DNA of 64,000 nucleotides from Streptomyces hiroshimensis (lineage in GTDB: Bacteria; Actinomycetota; Actinomycetes; Streptomycetales; Streptomycetaceae). The notes beneath the pieces were generated by a model. That model was not told where the DNA came from, ran no database searches, and worked only from the letters and a program-made list of their open reading frames with translations. The stretch covers positions 62,001 through 126,000 of the forward strand of contig NZ_BMUT01000011.1 in NCBI RefSeq assembly GCF_014650335.1. Direction: 5' to 3'. The position numbers were made by a program, and so were the translations under genes. The stretch's first letter is position 1. Every line of letters starts with the position of its first letter. This document shows positions 31,612-40,062 of this stretch, in pieces.

Positions 31612-33201
31612 ATGTTCGAGTTCAGGAAATCACGGCGGACCGTCTCCGCGGTCTCCGCCGTGTCGGCCGCACTTGCCGCGGCCGTCGCGGCCGCAGTGCT
31701 CCCGGCGGCAGCGGCGGCCGCGCAGCCGCGAACGGCCGCGGGAGTGAGCGTGCCCGAGCGGTACACCTCGCAGAAGCTGGCCTGGCAGCCCTGTCCCGAA
31801 CTGGCCACCATGGAGTGCGCGGACATGACCGTCCCGCGCGACTGGCACGCCCCGGACGCCGGCAAGGACCTCACGATCGCCGTCTCCCGCGTACGGGCGA
31901 GCGACCCCGCCCACCGGCGCGGGGTGCTGATGATGGCCGCGGGCGGCCCCGGCGGCAAGGGGCTGCTGCGGCCCGCGGGCGTCGCCCGGAAGGCGCCCGC
32001 CATCGGTGCCGTCCACGACATCGTCGGCTTCGACCAGCGCGGCGTCGGCAAGAGCACGCCGCTGGAGTGCCAGGCCCAGGAAGAGCTCGACGCCTTCTTC
32101 GCGGGCGACTTCCGCGACCGCTCGCCCGAGGCCGTCCGGCGCGTCGTGGACAACTCCCGCAAGCTCGCCGATTCCTGCCGCGAGAAGCACGGGGACCTCC
32201 TCCCGTACATCACCACCGAGCAGACCGTGCGCGACATGGACCTCTTCCGCTCCCTGCTCGGCGAGCGGAAGATCTCCTACTACGGGGCCTCCTACGCGAC
32301 GATGATCGGCGCGTACTACGCCACCCTCTTCCCGCAGCGCGTCGAACGCGCCGTCCTGGACAGCAACATAGCCTTCGACGGCACCTGGGAGGCCTTCGAG
32401 AGGGGCCAGCCCAAGAGCTTCCAGCGCCGCTTCGAGCAGGACTTCCTGCCCTGGCTCGCGAAGAACGACGCCACCTACCACTACGGCCGCACCGCCGCCG
32501 AGGCGAAGGCCACGTGGGAGCGGCGCCGCAGCGCGCTGCACGACCGCCCGCTCAGCCTGGGCGAGGGCAAGGGCAAGACGCTCGACCCCAACCGCTTCGA
32601 CAGCGGCACCATCCAGGCGATCTACAACTCCCAGGAGGGCTTCCCGGCTCTCGCGAAGGCGCTCGCCGCGCTGGAGCACTGGGACACGGCGGCCCCCGCC
32701 GAGCAGCAGCTCGTCGGCACGCTCTTCGGCTCCTACCTCAGCACCAACTTCTTCGCCGAGTTCCTCTCCGTGACCTGCGCCGACACCCCGTGGACCCGCG
32801 ACACCGGCACGTGGATCCGGCGCAGCGCCGAGGACACCGCCAAGTACCCCCTGATGGGCGCCCGGGAACTCGCCTTCGCCACCGCGTGCGCGGCGTGGCC
32901 CGCCTCCCCGGCACCGCGCGTCGAGGTCACCGGCAAGGGCCTGCCGCCCGTCCTGATGCTCAACTCCCTGCACGACCCGGCCACGTACTACGAGGGCGCA
33001 CAGCGCGCCCACCGGGCCCTGCGCGGCTCGCGCCTGGTCACGGACACCGGCGGCGACCACGGCGTCTACCTGGGCGGCAGCGCCTGCGCCGACGGCATCG
33101 TGGACAAGTACCTCCTCTCCGGAGAACTGCCCGCACGTGACGTCACCTGCGAGCGCGCGCCGCTGCCGGCACCGGCGGCGCAGCAGCCCGCAGCGAAGTA
33201 G
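31612..33201 (+). CDS. Secreted tripeptidyl aminopeptidase-type alpha/beta-hydrolase
   Basis: 529 residues. Signal peptide about 1-38. The body contains MMAAGGPGGKGLLRPAG (oxyanion region), FDQRGVGKSTPLEC, nucleophile elbow YYGASYATMIGAYYA (Ser near 227), Asp in NSLHDPATYYEG and His in GGDHGVYLGGSAC, with the TAP-like C-terminal domain. Such S33-family enzymes (Tap, SlpD/SlpE) release peptides from the N-termini of extracellular proteins. It is likely a mycelium- or wall-associated peptidase, transcribed on its own. Confidence 0.9.
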   Translation: MFEFRKSRRTVSAVSAVSAALAAAVAAAVLPAAAAAAQPRTAAGVSVPERYTSQKLAWQPCPELATMECADMTVPRDWHAPDAGKDLTIAVSRVRASDPAHRRGVLMMAAGGPGGKGLLRPAGVARKAPAIGAVHDIVGFDQRGVGKSTPLECQAQEELDAFFAGDFRDRSPEAVRRVVDNSRKLADSCREKHGDLLPYITTEQTVRDMDLFRSLLGERKISYYGASYATMIGAYYATLFPQRVERAVLDSNIAFDGTWEAFERGQPKSFQRRFEQDFLPWLAKNDATYHYGRTAAEAKATWERRRSALHDRPLSLGEGKGKTLDPNRFDSGTIQAIYNSQEGFPALAKALAALEHWDTAAPAEQQLVGTLFGSYLSTNFFAEFLSVTCADTPWTRDTGTWIRRSAEDTAKYPLMGARELAFATACAAWPASPAPRVEVTGKGLPPVLMLNSLHDPATYYEGAQRAHRALRGSRLVTDTGGDHGVYLGGSACADGIVDKYLLSGELPARDVTCERAPLPAPAAQQPAAK

Positions 33202-33232
33202 CCCCAGGGAGGGGGAGAGGGCGGCAGACGGG

Positions 33233-34306
33233 TTACAGCTGCCGCTCCAGCAGATACGCGGAGAGCGCGGCGAGTTCGGCTGCGGCGCCCTCCGCGAGTC
33301 CGCCGCCGCGCAGGCAGTCCTGCGCGGCCTCCGCATGGCGGTGGGCCTCCTCCAGGGCGAACTCCCGGCCGCCGGCCGCCTCGACCAGGCCGGCCGCGCG
33401 GCGTGCGGCCCCGGCGTCCGGTGGCGCGCCCGGGCCCAGCAGCCGGGCCAGCTCGCGGCCGGTCGCCCCGCCGTCCAGGGCGACGGCCGCCAGCACCGGC
33501 AGGGTCTTCTTCCGCCGCAGCAGGTCGCTGTGGACGGGCTTGCCCGTCGTCCGCGGGTCGCCCCAGATCCCCAGCAGGTCGTCCACGATCTGGAAGGCCG
33601 TGCCGAGCCGCCGCCCGGCCTCGGCCAGGGCACCCGTCTGCAGGGGCGGGGCGCCCGCGAGCACCGGTCCCAGGGACAGGGCGCAGCCGAGCAGGGCACC
33701 GGTCTTGCGGGCCGCCATCGCCTCGTACTCCGGTACGCCGACCGCCCCCTGCCCCGTCCACGGGCGGTTCTCGAACAGCAGGTCGTCGGCCTGCCCGCGC
33801 ACCAGCTCGCCCAGGCAGTCGGCCAGATGCGCCACCGCACGGCCCGCGTGCTCGCCCCCGGACCCCGCCACCGTCTGCACGGCGAGCGCGAACAGGGCGT
33901 CGCCCGTCAGGACGGCCGGTCCCGTGCCGAACGCCTTCCACGCCGCGTCCCGGTGCCGCCGCCGCTCGTCGCCGTCCATGATGTCGTCGTGCACCAGCGA
34001 GAACGTGTGCACCAGCTCCACCGCCACCGCCGCCTGCACCGCGGCCCCGGGAGGAGCACCCACCGCCTCCGCGCCGAGCAGGGCGAACGCCTGGCGGACG
34101 CCCTTGCCGCCGGGGGAGGCGCTCGGCGTGCCGTCGGCCTCGCACCAGCCGAAGGAGAAGGCCGCCATGCGCGCCGGCAGCGGGTGCAGCCCCGCCACGG
34201 CGGCTCTGAGCGCGGGCTCGGCCAGCTCCCGCGCGCGGGCGAGCGACCGGGGCGCGGGTGTCCGGAGTACGGTCTGCGGGGGCATGGGGCCGGCCTGAGC
34301 GGGCAT
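33233..34306 (-). CDS. Polyprenyl diphosphate synthase
   Basis: 357 residues. First Asp-rich motif SLVHDDIMDGDERRRH; second FQIVDDLLGIWGDPRTTGKP; plus GGKGVRQAFALLGAEA and the RKKTLPVLAA helix. It elongates allylic diphosphates with IPP. The N-terminal LHPLPARMAAFSFGWCEADG is the form seen in Streptomyces GPP/FPP synthases of terpene loci, including those packaged in family 2 encapsulins, but no encapsulin or cyclase gene is visible here. Followed 44 bp upstream by the TPR gene on the same strand: probable operon. Confidence 0.9.
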   Translation of the reverse strand: MPAQAGPMPPQTVLRTPAPRSLARARELAEPALRAAVAGLHPLPARMAAFSFGWCEADGTPSASPGGKGVRQAFALLGAEAVGAPPGAAVQAAVAVELVHTFSLVHDDIMDGDERRRHRDAAWKAFGTGPAVLTGDALFALAVQTVAGSGGEHAGRAVAHLADCLGELVRGQADDLLFENRPWTGQGAVGVPEYEAMAARKTGALLGCALSLGPVLAGAPPLQTGALAEAGRRLGTAFQIVDDLLGIWGDPRTTGKPVHSDLLRRKKTLPVLAAVALDGGATGRELARLLGPGAPPDAGAARRAAGLVEAAGGREFALEEAHRHAEAAQDCLRGGGLAEGAAAELAALSAYLLERQL

Positions 34307-34350
34307 GTGCTTCTCTTTCCTGTCGTGGGCTGCCGCGGAAGGACGTGCTG

Positions 34351-35430
34351 TCAGGCGGCCGGGCGGGCCGCCGTGGCCGCCGCCGGCTCCGCCGGGTCCG
34401 TCGGGTCCGTCGGCATCCCCAGTTCGGCGCGCGCCTCCTCGACCATCCGCCGGGCGTGGAGCAGGCCGATCCGGCCGAGCGTACGGTGCAGGTCCTCCAG
34501 TTCGGCGGCGGTCCCGGCGCGGTCGTGCCCCAGCCGGGCCCGGCTCTTGACCAGCCCCAGCCGGGCCAGGGCCGCACCCCGCGGCTCCGCCATCTCCCGG
34601 AACTCCTCCAGCGCGCCGCGGTAGCACTCCTCGGCCTCCGCGTAACGGCCTGCGCGGAACAGCACGTTGCCGCGCATCTTGTGGTTGTAGGCCAGGGCGC
34701 TGACGAGCTTCATCCGCCGGCACGTCTCCTCCGCCTCCGACAGCAGCGCGAGCGCCCGCTCGGTCTCGCCCCGAAGGGACAGCACGTCGGCGATCCCGCG
34801 CAGCGCCCACGCGTGGCCGCGGGCGTCGTCGGCCCGGCCCGATATCTCCGCAGCCTCCTCGAACATGGCCAGCGCGGTGTCGTAGGAGCCGGAGTTGCGG
34901 TGCATCTGCGCGATGCCCTCCAGCGCCCACACGGTGTGCCGGGCCTCGCCGCGGCGCCGCGCCTCCGCCAGCAGCTTCTCGTGCAGTTCGCCGACGGCCT
35001 GGTAGTCGCCCTGGATGCGGCCGGTCTCGGCGAGGCCCGCCAGGGAGTAGCCGCGGGCCACGATGTCGTCGCCCCGTTCGGCGAGTCCGGCGGCGATGGC
35101 GAGCCACCGCCGGGCCAGGGCCAGGGCTCCGCGCTGCCGGGCGAGGGTGCCGCCGCTCCACACGGCCCACGCCATCGCCCCCAGGTCCGCCGCCTGCCGC
35201 GCGGCCCGGTAGCTCGCCTTCCACGCGCGCTCGGCGTCCGCCACCCGGCCGAGGCGCCGGCTCGCCTCCGCGACGGCCAGCTCGGCGTGCGCCATTTCGA
35301 GGGCGGAGCCGTCCAGTTCGGCCCGCTGCCGCTGCTCGACGGCCTTGGCCAGCACTTCCTCGAGCGAGGCGTTCACAGAGAGGTCTTCCAGGGAGCCCCG
35401 GTACTCGGGGGCGAATGCCTTGCCGTACAT
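34351..35430 (-). CDS. Tetratricopeptide-repeat protein upstream of the polyprenyl synthase
   Basis: 359 residues, almost wholly TPR-like helix pairs (for example AELAVAEASRRLGRVADAER, AYNHKMRGNVLFRAGRYAEA, about eight repeats). No DNA-binding, enzymatic or membrane segment is seen. GAGG lies 8 nt before the ATG. It is first gene of the probable TPR-polyprenyl synthase operon, so it may scaffold or regulate that enzyme; TPR proteins resembling SARP/AfsR C-termini without the DNA-binding part are an alternative description. Function unproven. Confidence 0.82.
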   Translation of the reverse strand: MYGKAFAPEYRGSLEDLSVNASLEEVLAKAVEQRQRAELDGSALEMAHAELAVAEASRRLGRVADAERAWKASYRAARQAADLGAMAWAVWSGGTLARQRGALALARRWLAIAAGLAERGDDIVARGYSLAGLAETGRIQGDYQAVGELHEKLLAEARRRGEARHTVWALEGIAQMHRNSGSYDTALAMFEEAAEISGRADDARGHAWALRGIADVLSLRGETERALALLSEAEETCRRMKLVSALAYNHKMRGNVLFRAGRYAEAEECYRGALEEFREMAEPRGAALARLGLVKSRARLGHDRAGTAAELEDLHRTLGRIGLLHARRMVEEARAELGMPTDPTDPAEPAAATAARPAA

Positions 35431-35742
35431 GGTTCAGCCTCACTTCAGGATCGCTCAGGAGGGCAGGGGGCGCCCTGCTGATGATCAAAAAGCTATGGCC
35501 TTGGACCACCGGGAGTAATCCGACCAGGAGGCGGCGTCCCGTACATCTGAGGTCCGGTGCGCAGGGCACGGGTCATACGAGAGATGTACGAGCTTCTCAG
35601 GGTGCCGTACCACCGGCAGGGGGCTGCGATTTCCCCTGCTGAGTTTCCCCGGCGAAGGATTTGTACAGTGACCCGCGGGGAAAACCCGCTGGTACAGGCG
35701 TTCGGCTCCACGGGGGAGCACGGGAAAGACGGGGGCGGGGCC
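35431..35742. promoter_or_regulatory. 312 bp divergent intergenic region before the DUF692 operon
   Basis: It contains a GCAGGG-GGCG-CCCTGC hairpin (35463-35478) on the TPR side and, on the DUF692 side, a -10-like TACAGT (35664-35669) about 74 bp before the ATG. No protein-coding gene is supported. An in-frame GTG at 35668 could extend DUF692 by 25 codons, but the extra residues look non-conserved. Confidence 0.35.
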
Positions 35743-36654
35743 ATGAGTGAGCCGGGTGCGCTCAAAACGCTGGGGACGGGGATCGGCTGGCGGCCGGAGA
35801 TCGCCGACGCCGTGGCGGCGGGCCCGGTCCGCGCCGACTGGGTGGAGGTCGTCGCGGAGAACATCTGCCCGGGCCACCTCCCCGCCCCGCTCCGGCGGCT
35901 GCGCGAGCGCGGCACGACGGTGATACCCCACGGGGTCTCCCTCGGCCTGGGCGGCGCCGACCGGCCGGATCTCGCCCGGCTCGCCGCGCTGGCCGAGCGT
36001 GCCGAAGCCCTCGGCTCGCCGCTCGTCTCCGAGCACATCGCCTTCGTCCGGTCCGGAGGTCCGCTGACCGGCTCCCCGCGGATCGAGGCCGGGCACCTGC
36101 TGCCGGTGCCCCGCACCCGCGACGCCCTGGACGTCCTGTGCGAGAACGTCCGCATCGCACAGGACATGCTGCCCGTCCCGCTCGCGCTGGAGAACATCGC
36201 GGCCCTCCTGCCCTGGCCCGGCGAGGAGCTGACCGAGGGACAGTTCCTCGCCGAGCTGGTCGCCAGGACGGGCGTACGGCTCCTGATCGACGTCGCCAAC
36301 CTCCACACGAACCACGTCAACCTGGGCCACGACCCCGCGTCCGCCCTGGACGAACTGCCGCTCGAAGCCATCGCCTACGTCCACGTGGCCGGAGGCGTCC
36401 GGCAGGACGGGCTGTGGCACGACACCCACGCCCACCCGGTGACCGGCCCCGTCCTCGGCGTCCTCGCCGAGCTGTCCGCCCGCGTGACGCCCCCGGGCGT
36501 CCTCCTGGAGCGCGACGACGCCTTCCCCGCGCCCGAAGAGCTCGCGGCGGAACTGGACGCGATCAGAGCGACGGTGGCCGGCGCCCGGCACTCTTCCCGG
36601 CAGGACCGGCAGGACCGGCAGGACCGACGGCAGGCGGTGGCACACGGTGTCTGA
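35743..36654 (+). CDS. DUF692 / MNIO-family multinuclear iron enzyme
   Basis: 303 residues forming the TIM-barrel of the DUF692 (MNIO) family, whose characterised members MbnB, TglH and BufB use two or three irons and O2 to rewrite Cys or other residues in peptide substrates. Metal-ligand motifs in order: PHGVSLGLGG (about 62), SEHIAF (about 96), ALENIAAL (about 149), IDVANLHTNHVN (about 182), HVAGG (about 213), DTHAHPV (about 226), LERDDAFP (about 255). The C-terminus carries RQDRQDRQDRR repeats. It overlaps the partner gene by 8 bp. Enzyme class is clear; the substrate is inferred from the third gene. Confidence 0.9.
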   Translation: MSEPGALKTLGTGIGWRPEIADAVAAGPVRADWVEVVAENICPGHLPAPLRRLRERGTTVIPHGVSLGLGGADRPDLARLAALAERAEALGSPLVSEHIAFVRSGGPLTGSPRIEAGHLLPVPRTRDALDVLCENVRIAQDMLPVPLALENIAALLPWPGEELTEGQFLAELVARTGVRLLIDVANLHTNHVNLGHDPASALDELPLEAIAYVHVAGGVRQDGLWHDTHAHPVTGPVLGVLAELSARVTPPGVLLERDDAFPAPEELAAELDAIRATVAGARHSSRQDRQDRQDRRQAVAHGV

Positions 36655-37105
36655 CGCCGCCCGGCGGCGCCTCGCGCACGCCCAGCACGCCCTGCTCTGC
36701 GCGCTCGTCGCGGACGCACCCCCGCCGCACGGCTTCGACCCGCAGCGGCTGCGTGCACAGCAGCAGGCGCTGCTCGGCAAGCGCGCGGACGTCGTCGCCA
36801 AGATCGCGCCGGAGCTGCCCGAGATCCTCGGGGCGGACTTCCGGCCCCTGTTCCTCGCCCATGCCCGAGGCCGTCCGATGAACGACGGCTACCGCCAGGA
36901 CGCCCTCGACTTCGCCGAGGCGCTCCTGCAGGCCGACGGCATGCTCACCGACCCCGGGCGGCGGGAGCGCCTCGCGGCGTGGACGGCCGGCCGGCGCGCA
37001 CGGGCCGCCGGTCCCACCCCGTTCCCCGCTCCTTTTTCTGCTCGCCTGGCGTCGGCCTGGCACACCCTGCGCTCGCGCGTGACCCGAAAGGCAAGCGTCC
37101 TATGA
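36647..37105 (+). CDS. Small partner protein of the DUF692 enzyme
   Basis: 152 residues, helical, soluble: ARRRLAHAQHALLCALVADA, GFDPQRLRAQQQALLGKRAD, then FRPLFLAHARGRPMNDGYRQ and DALDFAEALL. The layout resembles the partner proteins (DUF2063-like, substrate-recognition) found with MNIO enzymes, although the sequence is divergent. GTG start lies 8 bp inside the DUF692 gene, and its TGA overlaps the ATG of the third gene (ATGA), so all three should be made together. Proposed role: docking of the TIGR04222 protein to the enzyme. Confidence 0.75.
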   Translation: MSDAARRRLAHAQHALLCALVADAPPPHGFDPQRLRAQQQALLGKRADVVAKIAPELPEILGADFRPLFLAHARGRPMNDGYRQDALDFAEALLQADGMLTDPGRRERLAAWTAGRRARAAGPTPFPAPFSARLASAWHTLRSRVTRKASVL

Positions 37106-38160
37106 TCGCCGGCATCGTCGTCGCCACCCTGGTGACCCTCCTTGCCCTCGTCGTCCCCTCGGCCTGGCTGGTCGTCGCCCGCCGCCGCGCCCTCGGCGAC
37201 CCGCCGCCCGCCCAGGGCGAGCCGGAGCTGCTGGAGGTCGCGTTCCTGCTGGGCGGCCGCGGCAGGGCGGCGGACACCGTCATCGCCGCCATGTGCGACG
37301 ACGGACGGATATCCCTGAACACCGGCGGCAAGCTCAGGGTCGAGCGGGCCGTTGCGCACAACGCCATGGAGCGCGGCCTGCTGGGCCGCTGCGGCCCCGA
37401 CTGGGGCACCTCGCTGCGCCGGCTCCGCACCTCGCTGCAGTTCGACGGGGCCGTCGACGGTCTCGAACGCTCCCTCGTCCGGCGCGGGATGCTGGTGTCG
37501 CCCGTGGTGCAGCAGAAGTGGCGGCGCGCCGCGGACGTGCAGGTGGCCGGTCTCGTCCTCGCCGGCGTCGGCGTCGTGGCCCTGCTCGGCATGCCCGCGA
37601 CCTCCGTGCTGCCCGTCGTCGTCCTCGCCCTGCTCATCGGCGGCATCGTGCTCCGCGTCCGGTGCCGGCCGGCCGGGCCGAAGACGCAGCCCACGCCGCG
37701 CGGCAAGGCCTTCGCCGACCGGGTGCGGACAACCGGTCCCTGGAGCACCCGGGCCCCCGGTGCGCACCCCGAAGGCACCGCGGGTGTCGTCGCCGTGCAC
37801 GGTGCCGGCGGGCCCGAGCCGGACCGGCCGTTCCTGCGTCAGCTGAGGCAGGCGGCACTGTCGGGCACCGGTGCGGGCAGCGTGCGCTCCCGCTCCGGGA
37901 ACGCGAAGAAGCCGTCTTCCCGGAAGTCGAAGTCCTCTTACTCCTCCTCGTCCTATTCCTCCTCGTCATCGTCGTCTTCCTACAGCAGCGGCGGGTACAG
38001 CTGCTCCGGTGCGTCGAGCTGTTCGAGCTCCTCCGGCCACTCGGGGCATTCGGGTCACTCAGGCCACTCCGGTCATTCGAGCTGCTCCAGCTCCAGCTCC
38101 AGCTGCTCCTCCTCCAGTTCGGGTTCCAGCTGCGGCGGCGGCAGCAGCTGCGGCTCCTGA
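37102..38160 (+). CDS. TIGR04222-type membrane protein with Ser/Gly/Cys/His-rich tail, candidate MNIO substrate
   Basis: 352 residues. Membrane helix 1 at about 3-25; a cytoplasmic domain of about 115 residues with ELLEVAFLLGGRGRAADTVI, AAMCDDGRISL and GPDWGTSLRRLR; helices 2 and 3 at about 148-170 and 173-192; then a second soluble part. From about residue 270 the chain is low complexity: Ser runs broken by Tyr, five GHS repeats and six Cys, ending SSCGGGSSCGS. The tail is encoded by short direct repeats. Membrane anchoring plus a Cys/His tail suggests post-translational modification by the DUF692 enzyme or metal binding. Confidence 0.85.
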   Translation: MIAGIVVATLVTLLALVVPSAWLVVARRRALGDPPPAQGEPELLEVAFLLGGRGRAADTVIAAMCDDGRISLNTGGKLRVERAVAHNAMERGLLGRCGPDWGTSLRRLRTSLQFDGAVDGLERSLVRRGMLVSPVVQQKWRRAADVQVAGLVLAGVGVVALLGMPATSVLPVVVLALLIGGIVLRVRCRPAGPKTQPTPRGKAFADRVRTTGPWSTRAPGAHPEGTAGVVAVHGAGGPEPDRPFLRQLRQAALSGTGAGSVRSRSGNAKKPSSRKSKSSYSSSSYSSSSSSSSYSSGGYSCSGASSCSSSSGHSGHSGHSGHSGHSSCSSSSSSCSSSSSGSSCGGGSSCGS

Positions 38161-38299
38161 ACGGTTCATTCCGGGCAGCTGGTAGCTTCACCTCGGTGAT
38201 CATCCGCAGTGCCGGTCCCGGCGCTGCGGATCGCCGTGCGCACTTTCGCCGCACGGCGCGTTCCCGGTCACCCTCCGCACCCCCGGACAAGGAAGCACA

Positions 38300-39922
38300 T
38301 TGGCTCGCCACCGGCTCCGCCGCTTAAACCGTCCCGCCGCAGTCTCGGCGGCGGTCTCCGCCCTCGCCCTCGCCGTCCTCCCCGCGGCCCCGGCGTCCGC
38401 CGACTCCTCCGCCACCCCGCACCTCGACGCCGTCGAGCAGGCCCTCCGCCAGGTCTCGCCCGGCCTCGAAGGGCGCGTATGGGAGCGCACCGCCGGCAAC
38501 GCGCTGGACGCCTCCTCCGGCGACCCCGCCGACTGGCTCCTGCAGACCCCCGGCTGCTGGGGCGACGCCACCTGCGCCGAGCGCCCCGGCACGAAGCGGC
38601 TGCTCGCCAAGATGACCGAGAACATCTCCAGGGCCACGCGCACCGTCGACATATCCACCCTGGCGCCCTTCCCCGACGGGGCGTTCCAGGACGCGATAGC
38701 CGAGGGTCTGAAGAAGTCGGTGGAGAACGGCAACAAGCCGAAGGTCCGCGTCCTGGTCGGGGCCGCGCCGGTCTACCACATGAACGTGCTGCCCACGAAG
38801 TACCGTGACGATCTGCGCGAGAAGCTCGGCAAGGCCGCCGGCAGCGTCACCCTGAACGTCGCCTCGATGACGACCTCGAAGACCGCCTTCTCCTGGAACC
38901 ACTCCAAGCTCCTGGTGGTGGACGGGCAGTCGGCGATCACCGGCGGCATCAACAGCTGGAAGGGCGACTACGTCGACACCACCCACCCGGTGTCCGACGT
39001 CGACCTCGCCCTGACCGGTCCCGCGGCCGGGTCCGCCGGCCGGTACCTGGACGAGCTGTGGTCCTGGACCTGCCGGAACAAGAGCAACATCGCGAGCGTC
39101 TGGTTCGCCGCGTCCGACGGCGCCGCCTGCATGCCGACGATGGAGAAGGACGCGAACCCCGCCGCCGCCCCGGCCACCGGGAACGTCCCCGTGATCGCCG
39201 TCGGCGGCCTGGGCGTCGGCATCCAGGACTCCGACCCCTCCTCGTCCTTCCGGCCGGACCTGCCGGCGGCCTCCGACACCAAGTGCGTCGTCGGCCTGCA
39301 CGACAACACCAACGCCGACCGTGACTACGACACGGCCAACCCCGAGGAGAGCGCCCTGCGCGCCCTCGTGGCCAGTGCCCGCAGCCACGTGGAGATCTCC
39401 CAGCAGGACCTCAATGCCACCTGTCCGCCGCTCCCGCGCTACGACATCCGGCTCTACGACGCGCTCGCGGCCAAGCTGGCCGCCGGCGTGAAGGTCCGCA
39501 TCGTCGTCAGCGACCCCGCCAACCGCGGCGCGGTCGGCAGCGGCGGCTACTCGCAGATCAAGTCGCTGAACGAGATCAGCGACACCCTGCGCAACCGCCT
39601 CGCGCCGATCACCGGCGGTCAGCAGGGCGCGAAGACGGCCATGTGCGGCAACCTGCAGCTGGCCACTGCCCGCAGCTCGGACAGCGCCAAGTGGGCCGAC
39701 GGCAAGCCGTACGCCCAGCACCACAAGCTGGTCTCCGTGGACGGCTCGGCCTTCTACATCGGCTCGAAGAACCTCTACCCGTCCTGGCTGCAGGACTTCG
39801 GGTACATGGTGGAGAGCCCGGAGGCCGCACAGCAGCTCGACGCGAAGCTGCTGGCCCCGCAGTGGAAGTACTCGCAGGCCACGGCGACCTTCGACTACGC
39901 CCGCGGGATCTGCCAGGGCTGA
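38300..39922 (+). CDS. pld: Secreted phospholipase D
   Basis: 540 residues. The signal peptide ends at PAAPASA and mature protein begins DSSATPHLDAVEQ as in Streptomyces phospholipases D. Two HKD motifs: NHSKLLVVDGQSAITGG (His near 201) and QHHKLVSVDGSAFYIGSKN (His near 475). It hydrolyses phosphatidylcholine and related lipids, with transphosphatidylation known for close relatives, through a His-linked intermediate outside the cell. TTG start with AAGGAAG upstream. Length and Cys pattern are normal for the family. Confidence 0.96.
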   Translation: MARHRLRRLNRPAAVSAAVSALALAVLPAAPASADSSATPHLDAVEQALRQVSPGLEGRVWERTAGNALDASSGDPADWLLQTPGCWGDATCAERPGTKRLLAKMTENISRATRTVDISTLAPFPDGAFQDAIAEGLKKSVENGNKPKVRVLVGAAPVYHMNVLPTKYRDDLREKLGKAAGSVTLNVASMTTSKTAFSWNHSKLLVVDGQSAITGGINSWKGDYVDTTHPVSDVDLALTGPAAGSAGRYLDELWSWTCRNKSNIASVWFAASDGAACMPTMEKDANPAAAPATGNVPVIAVGGLGVGIQDSDPSSSFRPDLPAASDTKCVVGLHDNTNADRDYDTANPEESALRALVASARSHVEISQQDLNATCPPLPRYDIRLYDALAAKLAAGVKVRIVVSDPANRGAVGSGGYSQIKSLNEISDTLRNRLAPITGGQQGAKTAMCGNLQLATARSSDSAKWADGKPYAQHHKLVSVDGSAFYIGSKNLYPSWLQDFGYMVESPEAAQQLDAKLLAPQWKYSQATATFDYARGICQG

Positions 39923-39930
39923 GCCCCCGG

Positions 39931-40002
39931 CGCTCCCGTACGGACCTGTGTTCCCGTGCGGATCTGCGTTCCCGTGCGGATCTGCGTTCCCGTGCGGACC
40001 TG
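39931..40002 (+). repeat. Four 18 bp tandem repeats after pld
   Basis: Unit CGTTCCCGTGCGGATCTG with slight variation, at 39931, 39949, 39967 and 39985. Non-coding, between pld and its terminator. Confidence 0.92.
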
Positions 40003-40035
40003 CGGCCCGCGGCTGTCACCGGCCGCGGGCCGCAG
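40000..40035. terminator. Bidirectional terminator between pld and the serine hydrolase gene
   Basis: Perfect 14 bp stem CTGCGGCCCGCGGC (40000-40013) and GCCGCGGGCCGCAG (40022-40035) with an 8 nt loop, between convergent genes. Confidence 0.75.
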
Positions 40036-40062
40036 GCCGTATTGCCGCCCGGCGCAGGTGCG

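Noticed and set aside
35557..35742. Longer DUF692 start with 62 extra codons
   Set aside because: The added residues are not like the family N-terminus, which begins just before GTGIGWR; the sequence there looks like promoter DNA.
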